The notes under the pieces: generated by a model
Database searches by the model: none
Told to the model about the DNA's origin: nothing
Seen by the model: only the letters and a program-made list of their open reading frames with translations
Assembly (NCBI GenBank): GCA_036429605.1
Contig: JAVFKD010000016.1
Location: 2,418,001-2,482,000 of the forward strand
From: Cladobotryum mycophilum
Lineage: Eukaryota; Ascomycota; Sordariomycetes; Hypocreales; Hypocreaceae
DNA: 64,000 bases
Reading direction: 5' to 3'
Made by a program: the position numbers and the translations under genes
Shown here: positions 34,809-46,278 of the stretch, in pieces
Layout: each line of letters opens with the position of its first letter
How positions within the stretch are numbered: position 1 is the first letter of the stretch

Positions 34809-37800
34809 ATGGGTTTCCTGGGGGTGTATCGAGCCATCTACGACTACACGCCCCAGGCGGATAATGAGTTGGCCATTCACCAAGGCGACTTGCTTTACGT
34901 TCTGGAGAAGAATGGCGATGACGGTTGGTGGAGAGCTAAGAAAAAGGCTGGAGCAGACGATGAAGATGAGCCAACTGGCCTAGTGCCAAACAATTATGTC
35001 CACGAGGTGTGTCTCCCTTCATCAGCTACTTCACCCATTCTCTTCCCCACTGGGAGATGATACGATCATTGAACCATAGCCCTGCTACCTGTCTCCTTTT
35101 CTATCAAGCCTCTCATATATGGGAAATCTTTGTACTAATGGCTCTTATTTTATTTGGATGATAGGCTGAATCGGTTAGTCGCGCCCGTGCCATCTATGAA
35201 TATACTCGCCAGACAGACGAAGAGTTGTCCTTCTCCGAAGATGCCGTTCTCGATGTGTTCGATGCATCAGACCCTGATTGGATCCTGGTTGGGCTTGATG
35301 GCGAGTATGGATTCGTCCCCGCCAACTACATCGAGGTGCAAGACATGAATACTACGGAGGAACCGCCATCTGTGGCAGCGCCTCCGACCTTGCCGGCGAG
35401 ACCACAGTCGCAACACACTATAGCAGAATCTGATAGTATACCGACAAAGAGTGAAGTTCCTATCAGTCCTGCCTCTGCAATTGCTAGCGTTATGCAGTCA
35501 CGAGAGACCTCCCAGTCGGCTAGGTCACCCCCCAACTTACCAGAGAGCCTCCATCACGCGAAGAGTCCCAGGTTTCTGACGAAGAACCAATCCGCTCTCC
35601 AGCGTTGCCTTCACGACCCCGCCCCCAGTCTCAGTCAACATACCGATCTCCGGTAGATCGATCTAGTGTGGTTGAACCTGTTGAAGAACCGCATGAAATT
35701 CGCCGCACACCTGGAGGCTTTCATATGTATAATATTAACGAGATGGTTTCAGTCATGGGTAAACGAAAGAAAATGGCTACAACTTTGGGCATAAATCTTG
35801 GAACGGGTACAATTCTCATTGCTCCTGATCGAGGTCAAGACGACCCACCTCAAGAATGGACTGCTGACAAAATGACACACTACTCTCGGGAGGGAAAGCA
35901 TGTTTTCATGGAGTTGGTGCGGCCTAGTAAGAGCATTGATTTTCACGCTGGAGCCAAGGACACAGCAGAGGAAATTGTAGCTGCTCTCGGCGAGCTTGCC
36001 GGAGCTGCTCGAGCAGAGGGGTTGAAAGAGGTAATCATGGCAGGTTCACAAAAGCGTCATAAAAAAGGCACAGTTCTATACGATTTCATGGCACAGGGCG
36101 AGGATGAAGTAACGGTAGCAGCCGGCGACGATGTTATCATCATTGACGATTCGAGGAGCGAGGAATGGTGGCAGGTTCGACGCTTGAAGAATGGAAAGGA
36201 GGGCGTCGTCCCGAGCAGCTACATTGAGCTCACGGGGACTATTACACCTCCGCCTACCCAAATACCACCCGCTTCCGCGAGCTTAGGCCATAACTCGGCG
36301 AGATCTACGGTTGAGCAGAACCGCCAGGAAGAAATCAGATTAACCAAGGAAGCAATGAAGGCAAGCAAGGAGACACAGCAGGTAGGCCTGGGAATGCGTC
36401 TTCCCGAGAGAGGTAGTAGCCTCACGGCGAAAGAAAATGGTAATAATTTGGGACAACAGCGGAACCAACGCGACAATGGACGAAACGACCGTGGCGGTCA
36501 AACCAAACCGAAAGCCAGTAAGCCTCCCCATTCTCATATACATCCATGTCTACCTCATGCTCAGGCATACTGACATTCTCTCTTATAGAACCCGACTCAG
36601 CAAAAGTTCGAACATGGTCAGATCGATCAAAATCCTTCAGTGTTGAAGCTCAATTTCTTGGGCTCAAAGATGGCAAATTACATCTCCATAAGATGAATGG
36701 TGTCAAAATCGCTGTGCCTATTGCGAAAATGTCACGCGAAGACCTTGAATATGTCGAGGACCTCACCGGAATATCGTTAGATGACGAGAGACCATTGGCC
36801 GACGTTAAGAAATCAAAGTCATCTGAACCGAAACCCCCAGGCGCCGGGGCTTCAATAGATAAGACTCAGAACCGCCCTGAGTATGATTGGTTTCAGTTCT
36901 TCTTGTCCTGTGACGTTGCTGTGGGCCTCTGTGAGCGCTACGCTCAAGCCTTTACGAAAGACTCCATGGATGAAAGTGTCCTTCCAGATGTCGATGCGAG
37001 CATTCTAAGGAATCTAGGACTACGCGAGGGTGACATTATCAAAGTGATGCGCACTTTGGACGCCAAGTTTAGTCGGGAGCGCGGGAACAAAGCTGGAGGG
37101 GAGGGCGACAGTAGTTCCGGTGGTCTCTTTTCAGGGCCTCGTGGTACCCTTCGAAACAATACTAGGAAAGGCCGTCCGGCACCGGCAGTACAAACCAGTG
37201 ACGTCGTTGATGCTGCCGCTTTTTCCACGAAAGAGACTGCCAGTTCAAGCAACGATGGGGTCAAGTCACCACTCTCGACAAGTCCCACCAAATCCCCCGA
37301 GGCCCCGACAGCTGGGTTTGATGATGATGCATGGGACTTGAAGCCGTCGAAAAAGGAACAGCAACAAGCAACTCGGGAGACAAAACCGGCGGCGCCAACT
37401 GAGCAAGTTCCAAACCCAGCGCCTGTTACACCGGCGCTAACAGGGTCAATGCAAGAACTTTCCCTACTCACAACACCGCTTCAACCAAGTCACGTCGAAC
37501 CATCAATTCAAGCGAAACCTCAGAGTGCCAGCGCCAATGGAGGGAACGTGGAAACACCAGCTCCGGCACCCTCTCAGCAACTGCCTGGTGCGAGCCCTTC
37601 ATTCTTCTCTTCAGTTTCACAAATATCTCCCAAGTCCCTAGCTCGACAGCGACCGGTGCCGCCATCCATGTCGCCGCCTGTTCAAGGCTCACTCGTCCCA
37701 CCACCACCTCAAAGACCACTTTCTGCTCCACAGGCAGTTGTGCAGCAAGGAATGTTCCCACCTCCTGCTCTAACACCTCAGTTGACAGGAATTGTCCAGG

Positions 37801-38425
37801 GACAGGTTGCCCCGCTAGGGCAGAGCCTCCATGACCTAAGCCAAGCTCGCTTGCAACAGCAATACGCTGCGCAGTTGCAGCAAATGCAGCCGGTTTTGAC
37901 AGGATATCCTGGAACTCAGTCTCAAGGTTTAGCTGCATTCCCCACTGGCGCCCCAGCGCAGTTCATGCAACCCATGTTGACGGGAGCGCCCGGGATGTCC
38001 CCTTTCGCAAACCCCGGTGGATCAAACCAGTTTGCATCTATTCAACCGCAACATACGGGCTTCCACCCTGGCTTCGCGCAGCCAGGCTTTGCGCAGCCTG
38101 CCCCAGGCCATATCAACAGTTACCTGCCTCCGCCATTAGAGCCTCAACGCACTGGATTATCTACATTACAATCACAGCAAACGGGTATTGCAGGCGCCTT
38201 CAGTCCAGGTATTCAAGCTCAGCCTTTGGTGCCTCAAAAGACTGGGCCACCGCCTCCTGTCCGCTTTGGCGTCACAGGAGAAGCAAAAAAGCTAACTCCT
38301 CAGCCAACCGGCAGACGAGCGAACTTAGCACAAGCAAGTAAGTGAAGCCTAAACCGTGAGTCATGAGTATGAGCATAAAGATGTTAATTTGTTTCACAGC
38401 ACCCCAAAACCCATTCGGCTTTTAA
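34809..38425 (+). CDS. SLA1: Sla1 actin-patch endocytic adaptor (four exons, one apparent frameshift)
   Basis: Cortical adaptor of clathrin-mediated endocytosis that binds cargo, clathrin and actin regulators. Exons 34809-35006, 35165-36517, 36589-38337 and 38400-38425. Order: SH3-1 (YRAIYDYTPQADNELAIHQG), SH3-2 (ARAIYEYTRQTDEELSF), a conserved fungal segment (GFHMYNINEMVSVMGKRKK), SH3-3 (GTVLYDFMAQGEDEVTVAAG), SHD1 (RTWSDRSKSFSVEAQFLGL), SHD2/SAM-like (EYDWFQFFLSCDVAVGLCER) and a long Pro/Gln tail. The tail has eight [LIM]xxQxTG-like motifs, the type phosphorylated by Prk1/Ark1 kinases in yeast. The 26 bp last exon encodes the conserved TPQNPFGF end. Frame breaks at C6 35528-35533; one extra C joins ARSPP to QLTREPPSREESQ and gives 1,109 codons. 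Confidence 0.94.
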
Positions 38426-38943
38426 GACAGGGCACTTCAATACCGGTTCAACTTCCACACGAACATGTGAAAAGCTTCGATTGGACATCGGTGTGTCTTT
38501 TGCTTGGATTCAGCTATTTGTACTTAATGTGTAGGTGAACGCGGGTAATTCGAGGCGTTCATAGAGATACAAGATTACGGCAATCCACCTCCACACTCTC
38601 GCATTCTATTAGATAATTTTTGCCTGTATCTCTGTCTCATCTGTCAAGAACCATGACCTGTCATCGCCCAATGTCAACCGGCTAGCTACAGGAGTAGTTG
38701 ATTAAAAAAAGGGGTGACCCTGTTTTCTGTTATTGTAGATAGAATTGATCTAATATATCCCAAACCATTGTAATTTCATTACTCGCGCTCCGCCGCCATA
38801 CGGCTAGTCTCCAACGTCCCATCTACCTCTATATGAGAAATGAAAGAAAGGACAAAACAACTATTCCGGATCATTGCATCGCCCGTCTACGTTACTCTCA
38901 TCCGTATCTCGTAAATTCAACCAAACGGCGAACTCCTAGCTAA
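38426..38943. other. SLA1 - TLC gene convergent intergenic region
   Basis: About 0.5 kb of 3' flanks, no gene or repeat seen. Confidence 0.5.
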
Positions 38944-39979
38944 TCATGCTTTGCGTCGTTGCGGTTGGGGGCCCCTAGATGCCCCCGAAGCGACAGATGA
39001 TAGGTCAATCTCCACTTCTGTCACGGGCTCTGCTTTGCTCCCAGGCTCGAAACGCTTGCGAACTGCCCGAATCATCATGATAAACCAGTAAAAGTTCAGG
39101 AAATTGAGAGTAAGGTTAGAAATAAGATATGAACCAGCAATCCATGGCTGTACGGTAGATTTGCTGGTCGTAAAAGCCATGGTGGCGGTGTCGGCATAGG
39201 TTTTGGTAGGATGATTGTTGACAGCTCGTAATAGATCCTGCAAAACAGAGAATGATTGATATGTGCCGTAAACAAGTCGGCACGAGAAGAAACTGGAAAG
39301 AAGCAAAATGCCATTGTAGAGCTGCGCCTTTGATCCCGTCATATTGACCTTATCCATGAACCAGTGGATATTCAAGAAAGGAGTAGATAATTCCCAGAGG
39401 ATGAAAATGCTTGAATAGTAATTGACAAGAGGTCGCTAAGCTGCTATTAGTGCGGTCCGCGATGTACATCAGGGTCAGTAGGAGAGATAAACATACGAAG
39501 CCAAGAGAATAAACAAGAAGGGCAGCAACAGCATGAGCAAGGGTGCCCAGACCGAAAACATCCAGGTTGAAGCTGGTGACGAACAGATCCCAGACAAAGT
39601 AACCAGCTGCCAGAGCTTGGATCATGGCAGCAGCCCCAGTATAGCCCCAAACACGCCCCTCCCAGTCCATATGCTTGCGCTCCTCGTCCACCAGCATAAC
39701 CCATATTGCGAGTATATTGATCAATGTGCTCTGAATGAACGACACTATATGAGCATCCCAGTTCAATCGCTTCTTTCGGTTTAGTTGGGAGTAATGCTGG
39801 GGTGCAATCAACTTGGACAGCAGCGGCGAAATCGGCCAGAAAATGAACGAGTAAAATAGCGCTGCAAAGAGAACCTCATGGATATGCAAAGGCAATGTGG
39901 GCATATCGTAACGGTCCGCAAAAGGCTGCACCAGGTCGGAGAGCCATGGGATTGGCGGGATAGGGAAAGGGTCTTTCAT
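38944..39979 (-). CDS. TLC-domain multi-pass membrane protein
   Basis: Two exons, 39979-39497 and 39435-38944 (324 residues), with a 61 bp intron. Seven or so hydrophobic helices are visible: LFAALFYSFIFWPISPLL, IVSFIQSTLINILAIWVML, IQALAAGYFVWDLFVT, LAHAVAALLVYSLGF and others. The segment around WDLFVTSFNLDVFG, LAHAVAALLVYS and FILWELSTPFLNIHWFMDK is the TRAM/LAG1/CLN8 (TLC) pattern. It resembles TMEM56/TLCD members more than ceramide synthase: I see no Lag1 double-His motif. The basic C-terminus ends RRGPQPQRRKA-like. Likely an ER or endomembrane protein involved in lipid handling; substrate unknown. Confidence 0.82.
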
Positions 39980-40527
39980 CTTTCAATGTTGGGAGGTATT
40001 GCAATCACGTTCGGGACGCTTAGCCGTGATTTAATGGGAGTTTCTCATCCGTGCTGAAAGATCTGGGAGAGAAAGTTGGCTATAAATACGTTGAGGATGA
40101 AGCTTTCCGGCGCATGACCACGTAAGGAATGAGCAATACCTTGTGATTTATCAAGGTTCTACGACACATGTAAGGTGGTTGTCACCCGAGCCAATTGTTG
40201 GGGAGACTCACGTGAGTTTCGGTGAGGTGCCTATGTACCTACTTGTCATGTATTATGGCGCTTGTCGGCCTAGAACCAAGAGAGTAAATTTCTCCATAAT
40301 TCGGCGCTCCATGCTTACCTTGCAGTAGTATATCATATTCTCTCCCTTTTCAGATAGCGAGCAAGTGTCTCCTATACCTACCTAAGTAGCTATCAATCAA
40401 CGAAAGGCTTCGTTACAAGGAAGAGCTATTTCCGGCATAATAAGAAAAATTCAACCAAGCCAACGGAATCAAACCATTTCCTCGTTTTTCTTTTTTCACC
40501 TGTTAAGTAACAACACCAGGACTGGTT
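39980..40527. promoter_or_regulatory. TLC gene - COG8 divergent promoter region
   Basis: About 0.55 kb between divergent starts, with a pyrimidine-rich stretch close to the COG8 ATG (40,478-40,500). Nothing else recognised. Confidence 0.5.
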
Positions 40528-41757
40528 ATGGCCGAAGCATTGCGAGATCTGCTCGGCACTGGCCAACAAAATGATGCAGCAACATTGGACTACGTGGCTT
40601 ATCTAGCTGAGCAGCCAGTCGATTTTTTACAATCCTCTGAGCCTCATATATTGGCCCAGCGCTCGCATTCGGTGTTGCTTTCAATCCAAGGTCTGTCAAA
40701 GAAATCGCACAAGCTCATAGTCGATTCAGCAGCCAAGCACGCCTCGCTCAGAGATACACTACCTAATCTAGCATGCCGTGCAACGGAATTGAAGCGATCA
40801 GTTCCTCAACTGGACTCTAAAGTCGATTATTTTTCTAGCAACTTCAGCAAGCTCGGGGAAAGCAAAGCGGTTGCTCGCAGGAAGCAAGCCCTCAAACTCT
40901 TAGAGAATGCTGATCGCTTGGTTGATCTCATGCAAGTACCACCTCTATTGGTATCAGCCATCAATGCCACTCCTCTCGGCTATGCTTCGACACTTGACCT
41001 GCACGCCCATGTTCGCCGACTTGGTGCTCTGTATCCTGACTCGCAACTTATCTCATCCGTGTTAGACGAGGCCGACACCGCCATCCATCAACTGGCTGGG
41101 GAATTGATTAACGCCTTGAAAGCGACAGGTCTAAAGCTCGCCGCAGCCATCCGCACAGTCGGCTGGCTTAAACGCATTATACCAGACCTCGCTTCCGGGA
41201 TATTTGTCGATGATGCGCTACCCGCAATCTTCTTGGTCTGCCGCATGGTCATCTTCTTGGAGACATTGAGCGCCTTGGAGCCTCTTCGACAACTTGCCGA
41301 TGAGGAACGGATTCGTCAAGCCAAGGCGTCACAATCTTGGTCCGGCGGTCAACAAACAGAGCGATACCTGAAGCGATTCATTGAGGTGTTCCGGGAGCAC
41401 AGTTTTAGCATAGTTTCCATCTCCAAGAGTGTAGGCGCTAGCTTGACAAATCCATCGGATAATGGAAGCGACGATTTATGCCCACTCCCCTCAGCTCTAT
41501 CCACTTTCCCTCTACAACTCATTGATCTGTTGCTTGAAACCCTACGCATCTACCTTCCTGCCGTCAAAGACCAAGCTTCTCGCGAAAGCATCCTCACACA
41601 AGTCCTTTATTGCGCAGGAAGTCTAGGCAGGTTAGGTGCTGATTTTGGAATACTTTTAGCCAGCATTGGTGTTGACGAATGGGTGGACTTGGTCAAACGC
41701 CACCGTCTACTAGCTGGCCGTCTCGAATCGGTGATTGGCGATTATCGCAACGCATAA
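40528..41757 (+). CDS. COG8: COG complex subunit 8 (Dor1-like)
   Basis: Golgi tethering factor for retrograde intra-Golgi vesicles. Uninterrupted 409-residue frame. The Dor1 family pattern is visible: an N-terminal DYVAYLAEQPVDFLQSSEPH, coiled-coil helices with RRKQALKLLENADRLVDLMQ, an FLVCRMVIFLETLSAL helix and a conserved RYLKRFIEVFREHSFSIVSI segment, ending in DLVKRHRLLAGRLE. Length suits the fungal short form. The first ATG after the pyrimidine tract is used. About 160 bp separates it from the mitochondrial carrier gene on the same strand. Confidence 0.9.
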   Translation: MAEALRDLLGTGQQNDAATLDYVAYLAEQPVDFLQSSEPHILAQRSHSVLLSIQGLSKKSHKLIVDSAAKHASLRDTLPNLACRATELKRSVPQLDSKVDYFSSNFSKLGESKAVARRKQALKLLENADRLVDLMQVPPLLVSAINATPLGYASTLDLHAHVRRLGALYPDSQLISSVLDEADTAIHQLAGELINALKATGLKLAAAIRTVGWLKRIIPDLASGIFVDDALPAIFLVCRMVIFLETLSALEPLRQLADEERIRQAKASQSWSGGQQTERYLKRFIEVFREHSFSIVSISKSVGASLTNPSDNGSDDLCPLPSALSTFPLQLIDLLLETLRIYLPAVKDQASRESILTQVLYCAGSLGRLGADFGILLASIGVDEWVDLVKRHRLLAGRLESVIGDYRNA

Positions 41758-41917
41758 TTAGCCGCCAAACCAAGTGGGGTTGTGTGCACCCAGCCGCGCG
41801 GCAGATCGAACCCCTACCCGAACTCCCATTCGTGACACACATTTGTCACGCCGCAAGTTCATCAGACCCCACCAAGTCATCCACGAGGATGAAAATGAAT
41901 GCTTAGCCCGGGCGACA

Positions 41918-42921
41918 ATGAGCTCGCCCCAAAAAAAGACCAAGGGCCGAACCCAGTCAGGTACGCGCTATGTTGGCTGCTTCCCTAGGTGAAATCTTAT
42001 GACAATTGGCAGTACGACATTTCTTGTCAGGGCTAGGCTCTGGCGTGACATCGGCTGTTGTTTTACAGCCTCTTGATCTGCTGAAGACGAGAGTACAGCA
42101 ATCAGGACGTTTGTCTTTGCGAGCCAATTGGCAAGACTTGAGTCAGTCGTCACACCCCATCCGCAGCTTATGGAGAGGCACCTTGCCTTCCTCTCTTCGG
42201 ACTGGTTTTGGCTCTGCTCTCTATTTCACCTCTCTCAACTCCATACGCCAATATGCACAGCAATCGGCGTCTTTTGGGCAGGGCGTTCAAGCACAAAGTG
42301 CTTCCTCAGCTTTACCGAGTCTCACAGGCACAGCTAATTTAATCTCTGGCGCTGTGGCGCGAACGTTTGCGGGATTTGTTTTGATGCCTCTCACTGTCAT
42401 CAAAGTTCGATTTGAATCTAGTTTCTACTCGTATCCATCAATGCTGGTCGCTATAAAAGATATACATCATAGAGATGGTGTCCGAGGCTTTTTCTCCGGA
42501 TTCGGCGCGACAGCACTTCGAGATGCTCCGTATGCAGGCATGTACGTGCTATTCTACGAAATGTTCAAGCTCAGGCTCGGTGTATTAGTCACCCATGCTC
42601 GTTCGCCATCCAGGGGGAGCAAGAGATGACTTCTTTTGTAGCCAATTCCGTCAATTTCACTTCGGGCATTACAGCTGGGGCAGTCTGTTCGGCCATATCA
42701 AATCCAATAGACGTTTGTAAAACACGAATTCAACTACAACCACGCAAGTATCGGAATATAATCCAAGCAAGCTATAAGGTATTTGCTGAAGGGGTTTTCG
42801 ATCTTTCTGGGATGGTCTAGGAATACGAATGGGCCGCAAAGCACTAAGCTCTGCTCTGTCTTGGACAATATATGAAGAACTTGTACGGAGGTTTGCAGGT
42901 AGTGCAGGGACTGCAATCTAA
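41918..42921 (+). CDS. HEM25: Mitochondrial glycine carrier, Hem25/SLC25A38 type (two apparent frameshifts)
   Basis: Inner-membrane carrier that imports glycine for 5-aminolevulinate synthesis, the first step of haem formation. Exons 41918-41960 and 42013-42921. Three carrier repeats are seen: LSGLGSGVTSAVVLQPLDLL with KTRVQQ, AVARTFAGFVLMPLTVIKVR and GITAGAVCSAISNPIDVCKT. PLDLLKTRVQ is the Hem25 form of the PxD/ExxK/R signature. The C-terminus is LGIRMGRKALSSALSWTIYE. Frame is lost at G5 42613-42617 and G4 42791-42794; an extra G at each gives SRGEQEMTSF and AEGGFRSFWDGLGIRMGRK, and a total of exactly 318 codons. Substrate is from the family; the breaks are probably errors. Confidence 0.9.
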
Positions 42922-43099
42922 AGATGGTTCCGATAACCCAAGCCAGACCAATAAAGAAGAATGACAACAAGTTAAACTTGGTTTGCGTGTTGAACAAAGG
43001 AAATTGGGAATTGGAGCTCCGCTAAATTACTAAAAGTTCGAATCAAAACAAACGTAGCACACATGAGTCAACTCCATCGACTGTTATGGCCACCAAGTA

Positions 43100-44402
43100 T
43101 CAGTTTGGCTTGGCGCCAGCAAGGTACATGAGGAGGGCTGGTGATTTGCTTCTCTTTCTGTCATGCTTCTTGCGAACCCATTCAAACTCGGCTCCTTTGT
43201 GATGGTGCTTCTTCTCCTCCACCATGAGCAACTTCCCACGCTTCTCTCGTACATGTTTGGTATGTCGCCAGAATTGATCTTGCTCCCATTCGGGGACCCA
43301 TCGCTTGATCAACACGAATTCGGGGTCCTTTTTGAAACAAGTTAGACATTATTGAGAACGGACAAATGTTGAAGGATAGTACTCACTGGATCCATGTCAT
43401 ACTCGATACGAAGTTCACGTAAAGTCTCGATGGAAAGATATTTTCGTGCCATCCGAGTGTACGTAGGGCGTTTAGCTGGTGCCATCTCGACGACATGCTC
43501 ACGGACTGCAACTGTGGTCTGAGTTGCAGCTGGAGCTGGGGGATGAGGGGGGCTAGAACTGGGATTTTTTGTTTGTTCATAATGGCAGCAATTGCCTTCT
43601 CATCGAGGCCAGATTTGAGGAGATCCTCTTGCATCCGACGCTTGTATTCCTTTTCATACTCCTCCCTCTGCTTCTTTTCCTTAGCTTGACGTTCGAGTTC
43701 CTCCTTCTTGTATTTCTCCACTGCTTCTTGAGCATGCTTGTCCCGCTGCCTCTTCACTTCGGCAGCTTCCTCCTCCTCCTTTAGTCGCTTTAGCTCAATC
43801 TCCCTCTTGATTTTGCCGGCCTCCTCTTCTTTTTCTTCCCGCCTTTTTATGTCATCTAGCTCACGCTTTGCACGTCTGAGCTCGGCCTCGTCACGATATT
43901 CCTTAACGAGACGGCGATCGTCTTTTTCACGATCCCGAACAAGACGAAGCTGTTCCAGTTCGCGGCGCGCTTGCTCGGCCTCCCAGTCTTCACGTTTCAG
44001 GCGAGGGTTAGAGCGGGATCGAGATCGTGAGCTGGATCGCGACCGAGAACGGTGTGCACTACGGCGGCGACGGTGGCTACCCCGCTTACGGTGAGAGCGG
44101 CGATCATCGTCGGATGAGTCATCGTCCTCTGACAACTCGTTGTAAATGCGATTATTAATGATGACTGGCTGAGCAGGAACAGGAGGTGGTGGACTCCGAC
44201 GGTCTCTAGAGCGGTCCCGCGACCTGGATCGAGCAACCACGGTTGTTGTGTGCTCCGGAACCAGATAACTCGGACCGCCGGGTACACCGTAGTACGAACG
44301 TGCCCGAGGTGGGCTATGAACGTAACGGATGGGCTGCGGGGGAGGACCCCGGTGCCTGACACGGATATCCAAGTCCGAATCGTCGTCGTAATGGCTACTC
44401 AT
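43100..44402 (-). CDS. RS-domain and coiled-coil protein with a conserved fungal C-terminal domain (one apparent frameshift)
   Basis: Exons 44402-43387 and 43327-43100 (414 residues after repair). N-terminus MSSHYDDDSDLDIRVRHRG, then Arg/Ser stretches (SRSRDRSRDRRSP, RSRSRSSSRSRSRS), a long charged coiled coil of Lys, Glu and Arg, SGLDEKAIAAIMNKQKIPV, and a C-terminal module RPTYTRMARKYLSIETLREL, IEYDMDPDPEFVLIKRWVPE. I recall this last module in many filamentous-fungal proteins (possibly DUF8035), with no known function. Frame is lost in the G-rich 43538-43552; one extra base in either G run there joins IPVLAP to VREHVVEMAPAKR and gives 415 codons. RS composition hints at a nuclear RNA-linked role, but that is inference. 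Confidence 0.83.
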
Positions 44403-45830
44403 GGCGGGGGTGTTGTTGTCTACGTATAATAGTAGAGTGTATAGATGTCTCAAAGATTGACTAAAAGAATGATGGATGGATGCAAGCAGGAGGTGGAATG
44501 AAACAGTAAGACAGTGGGCGATGCCTTCATATAAGTGACAGTGAGGGGCTACAGAAACTAGTAATTGATTACCTACCTAGAGCATTCCTGCGTTGGTTTG
44601 AGTGCCCAGTCTCATCCTGTACACTGCGACGATCATCCTCTGGCGGGGCTTGTGAAAGGGTACCATAGGGCTGGGTGAGGGGCTGAGTACCTAAAGCATG
44701 AAGTGGTTACAAAACGTTTTGTGATTCGTTGGACAGAACTCGAATCCTACGAGCCCCGCTACGATAACACTTCATGCTGCAGAATTAAGACATACCAATT
44801 CGTCCTTTTTCCGCATTGACTCCTTCGGCCAACCAACAGATTTGGGCCCGAGTGCCCAATTGGTACTTGGGAGTGAAATAGGCTTATACTGAAGCTCCGA
44901 CCGAAGGCACATGATACACGGTTAGATTTAGTGCAGGTACTTTTTCTCCACTGCTTGTGTCATGAACTATTAGTAGAGAGTACCTCAGTCTAAGTACTGC
45001 CTGTTAAATATTAGGGTATATAAGAGTATGTCATAAGGTACTTCATCCGTACACATTAGCAATGGGTCTCGCCAACCAAGTCCCACCAATACCGCGATAG
45101 GCAGTCATGATTGATTTCGTTAAGGTATGTTGGTTCCAACGAGTATCATGAAGCGCCGGTCAAATGCACCTCTTAGTTAACATTCAACACAGTGTGTCCA
45201 ACCAAGCCTAAGATATATCACTGGCCAAAGGAGACACTGCCAGTGCAAGAAAGGCAGCGAGATATGAATTCTTTAACCGAGTCATCGCACATACACTAGC
45301 CCATATGCAGTACCGACATGATTAGAATGAGGTGAATATCAAAAGACGACTTCCTATAAATTAGGGCATCTAATAAGGTCTAGCGTTCAGGCTTATACAG
45401 GCGGAGAACTATCAGATGGTAAGAATAGATAAATATAGAAAACTAGTTGACGTAGCCAACGACGCATTGAAGCCAGTTCTTACTGAAACGTGGAAACAAT
45501 ACTGTATATAACACTGCGTGAAATAATGAAGAGAGTTAGAAGAAAGAAGTATCAGAGAGCCGTGAGAAAGAGCTCATCCGGGCTTTATGACCGGATCAGA
45601 CAATAAGCAACAGTGAGATTACTAGGTATGATATAGGCCGAGGTTACTTTAGGCCATGACCACTTGTGGGATGTTCCGGGCGTTTCCTAACACGGATAAC
45701 ATGGATTGTAGTACAGAGTAAATAGAGTTGACGCCCAGCAACACCGTGAGCATCCCAAGACCGTGCGAGATTTACACTAAAGCCTATGATTTTGAAATAG
45801 CTATGATTTAGGAGTTTTAAGTATAGTTAT
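44403..45830. other. Gene-free shoulder next to the AT-rich block
   Basis: About 1.4 kb of mixed composition between the RS-protein promoter and the AT-rich block. I see no gene, tRNA or transposon motif. Composition becomes steadily poorer in G/C from about 45,780. Confidence 0.55.
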
Positions 45831-46127
45831 AAGTAAGTTTATTATTATAAATATATAATACGAATGTAAAGTTTATTTAAATATATAATATAATAAAGAA
45901 TTAGGATAATTTTATATAAATTATATGTTTTACATATAATAATTAAATACATATGTGTTAAGTTATAGATGATATAATAGTTAAATTTTAATTGTATTTA
46001 TTTAATAATTTAATAAAATATTAAAAGGTTTAGTAATAATAAAAGTATTAAATTTAATATTATTTTATGAAAAAGATTTTAAACATTTTTTCTTAATTTT
46101 ATATATAATTAGTAAAAAAGATTTTAC

Positions 46128-46278
<151 letters not shown>

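Noticed and set aside
44730..44790. tRNA-like B box (AACTCGAATCCTACGAG)
   Set aside because: No A box at proper distance and no cloverleaf arms could be formed.
44403..45830. Hidden gene in the shoulder region
   Set aside because: No open frame of useful length or splice-compatible conserved segment on either strand.
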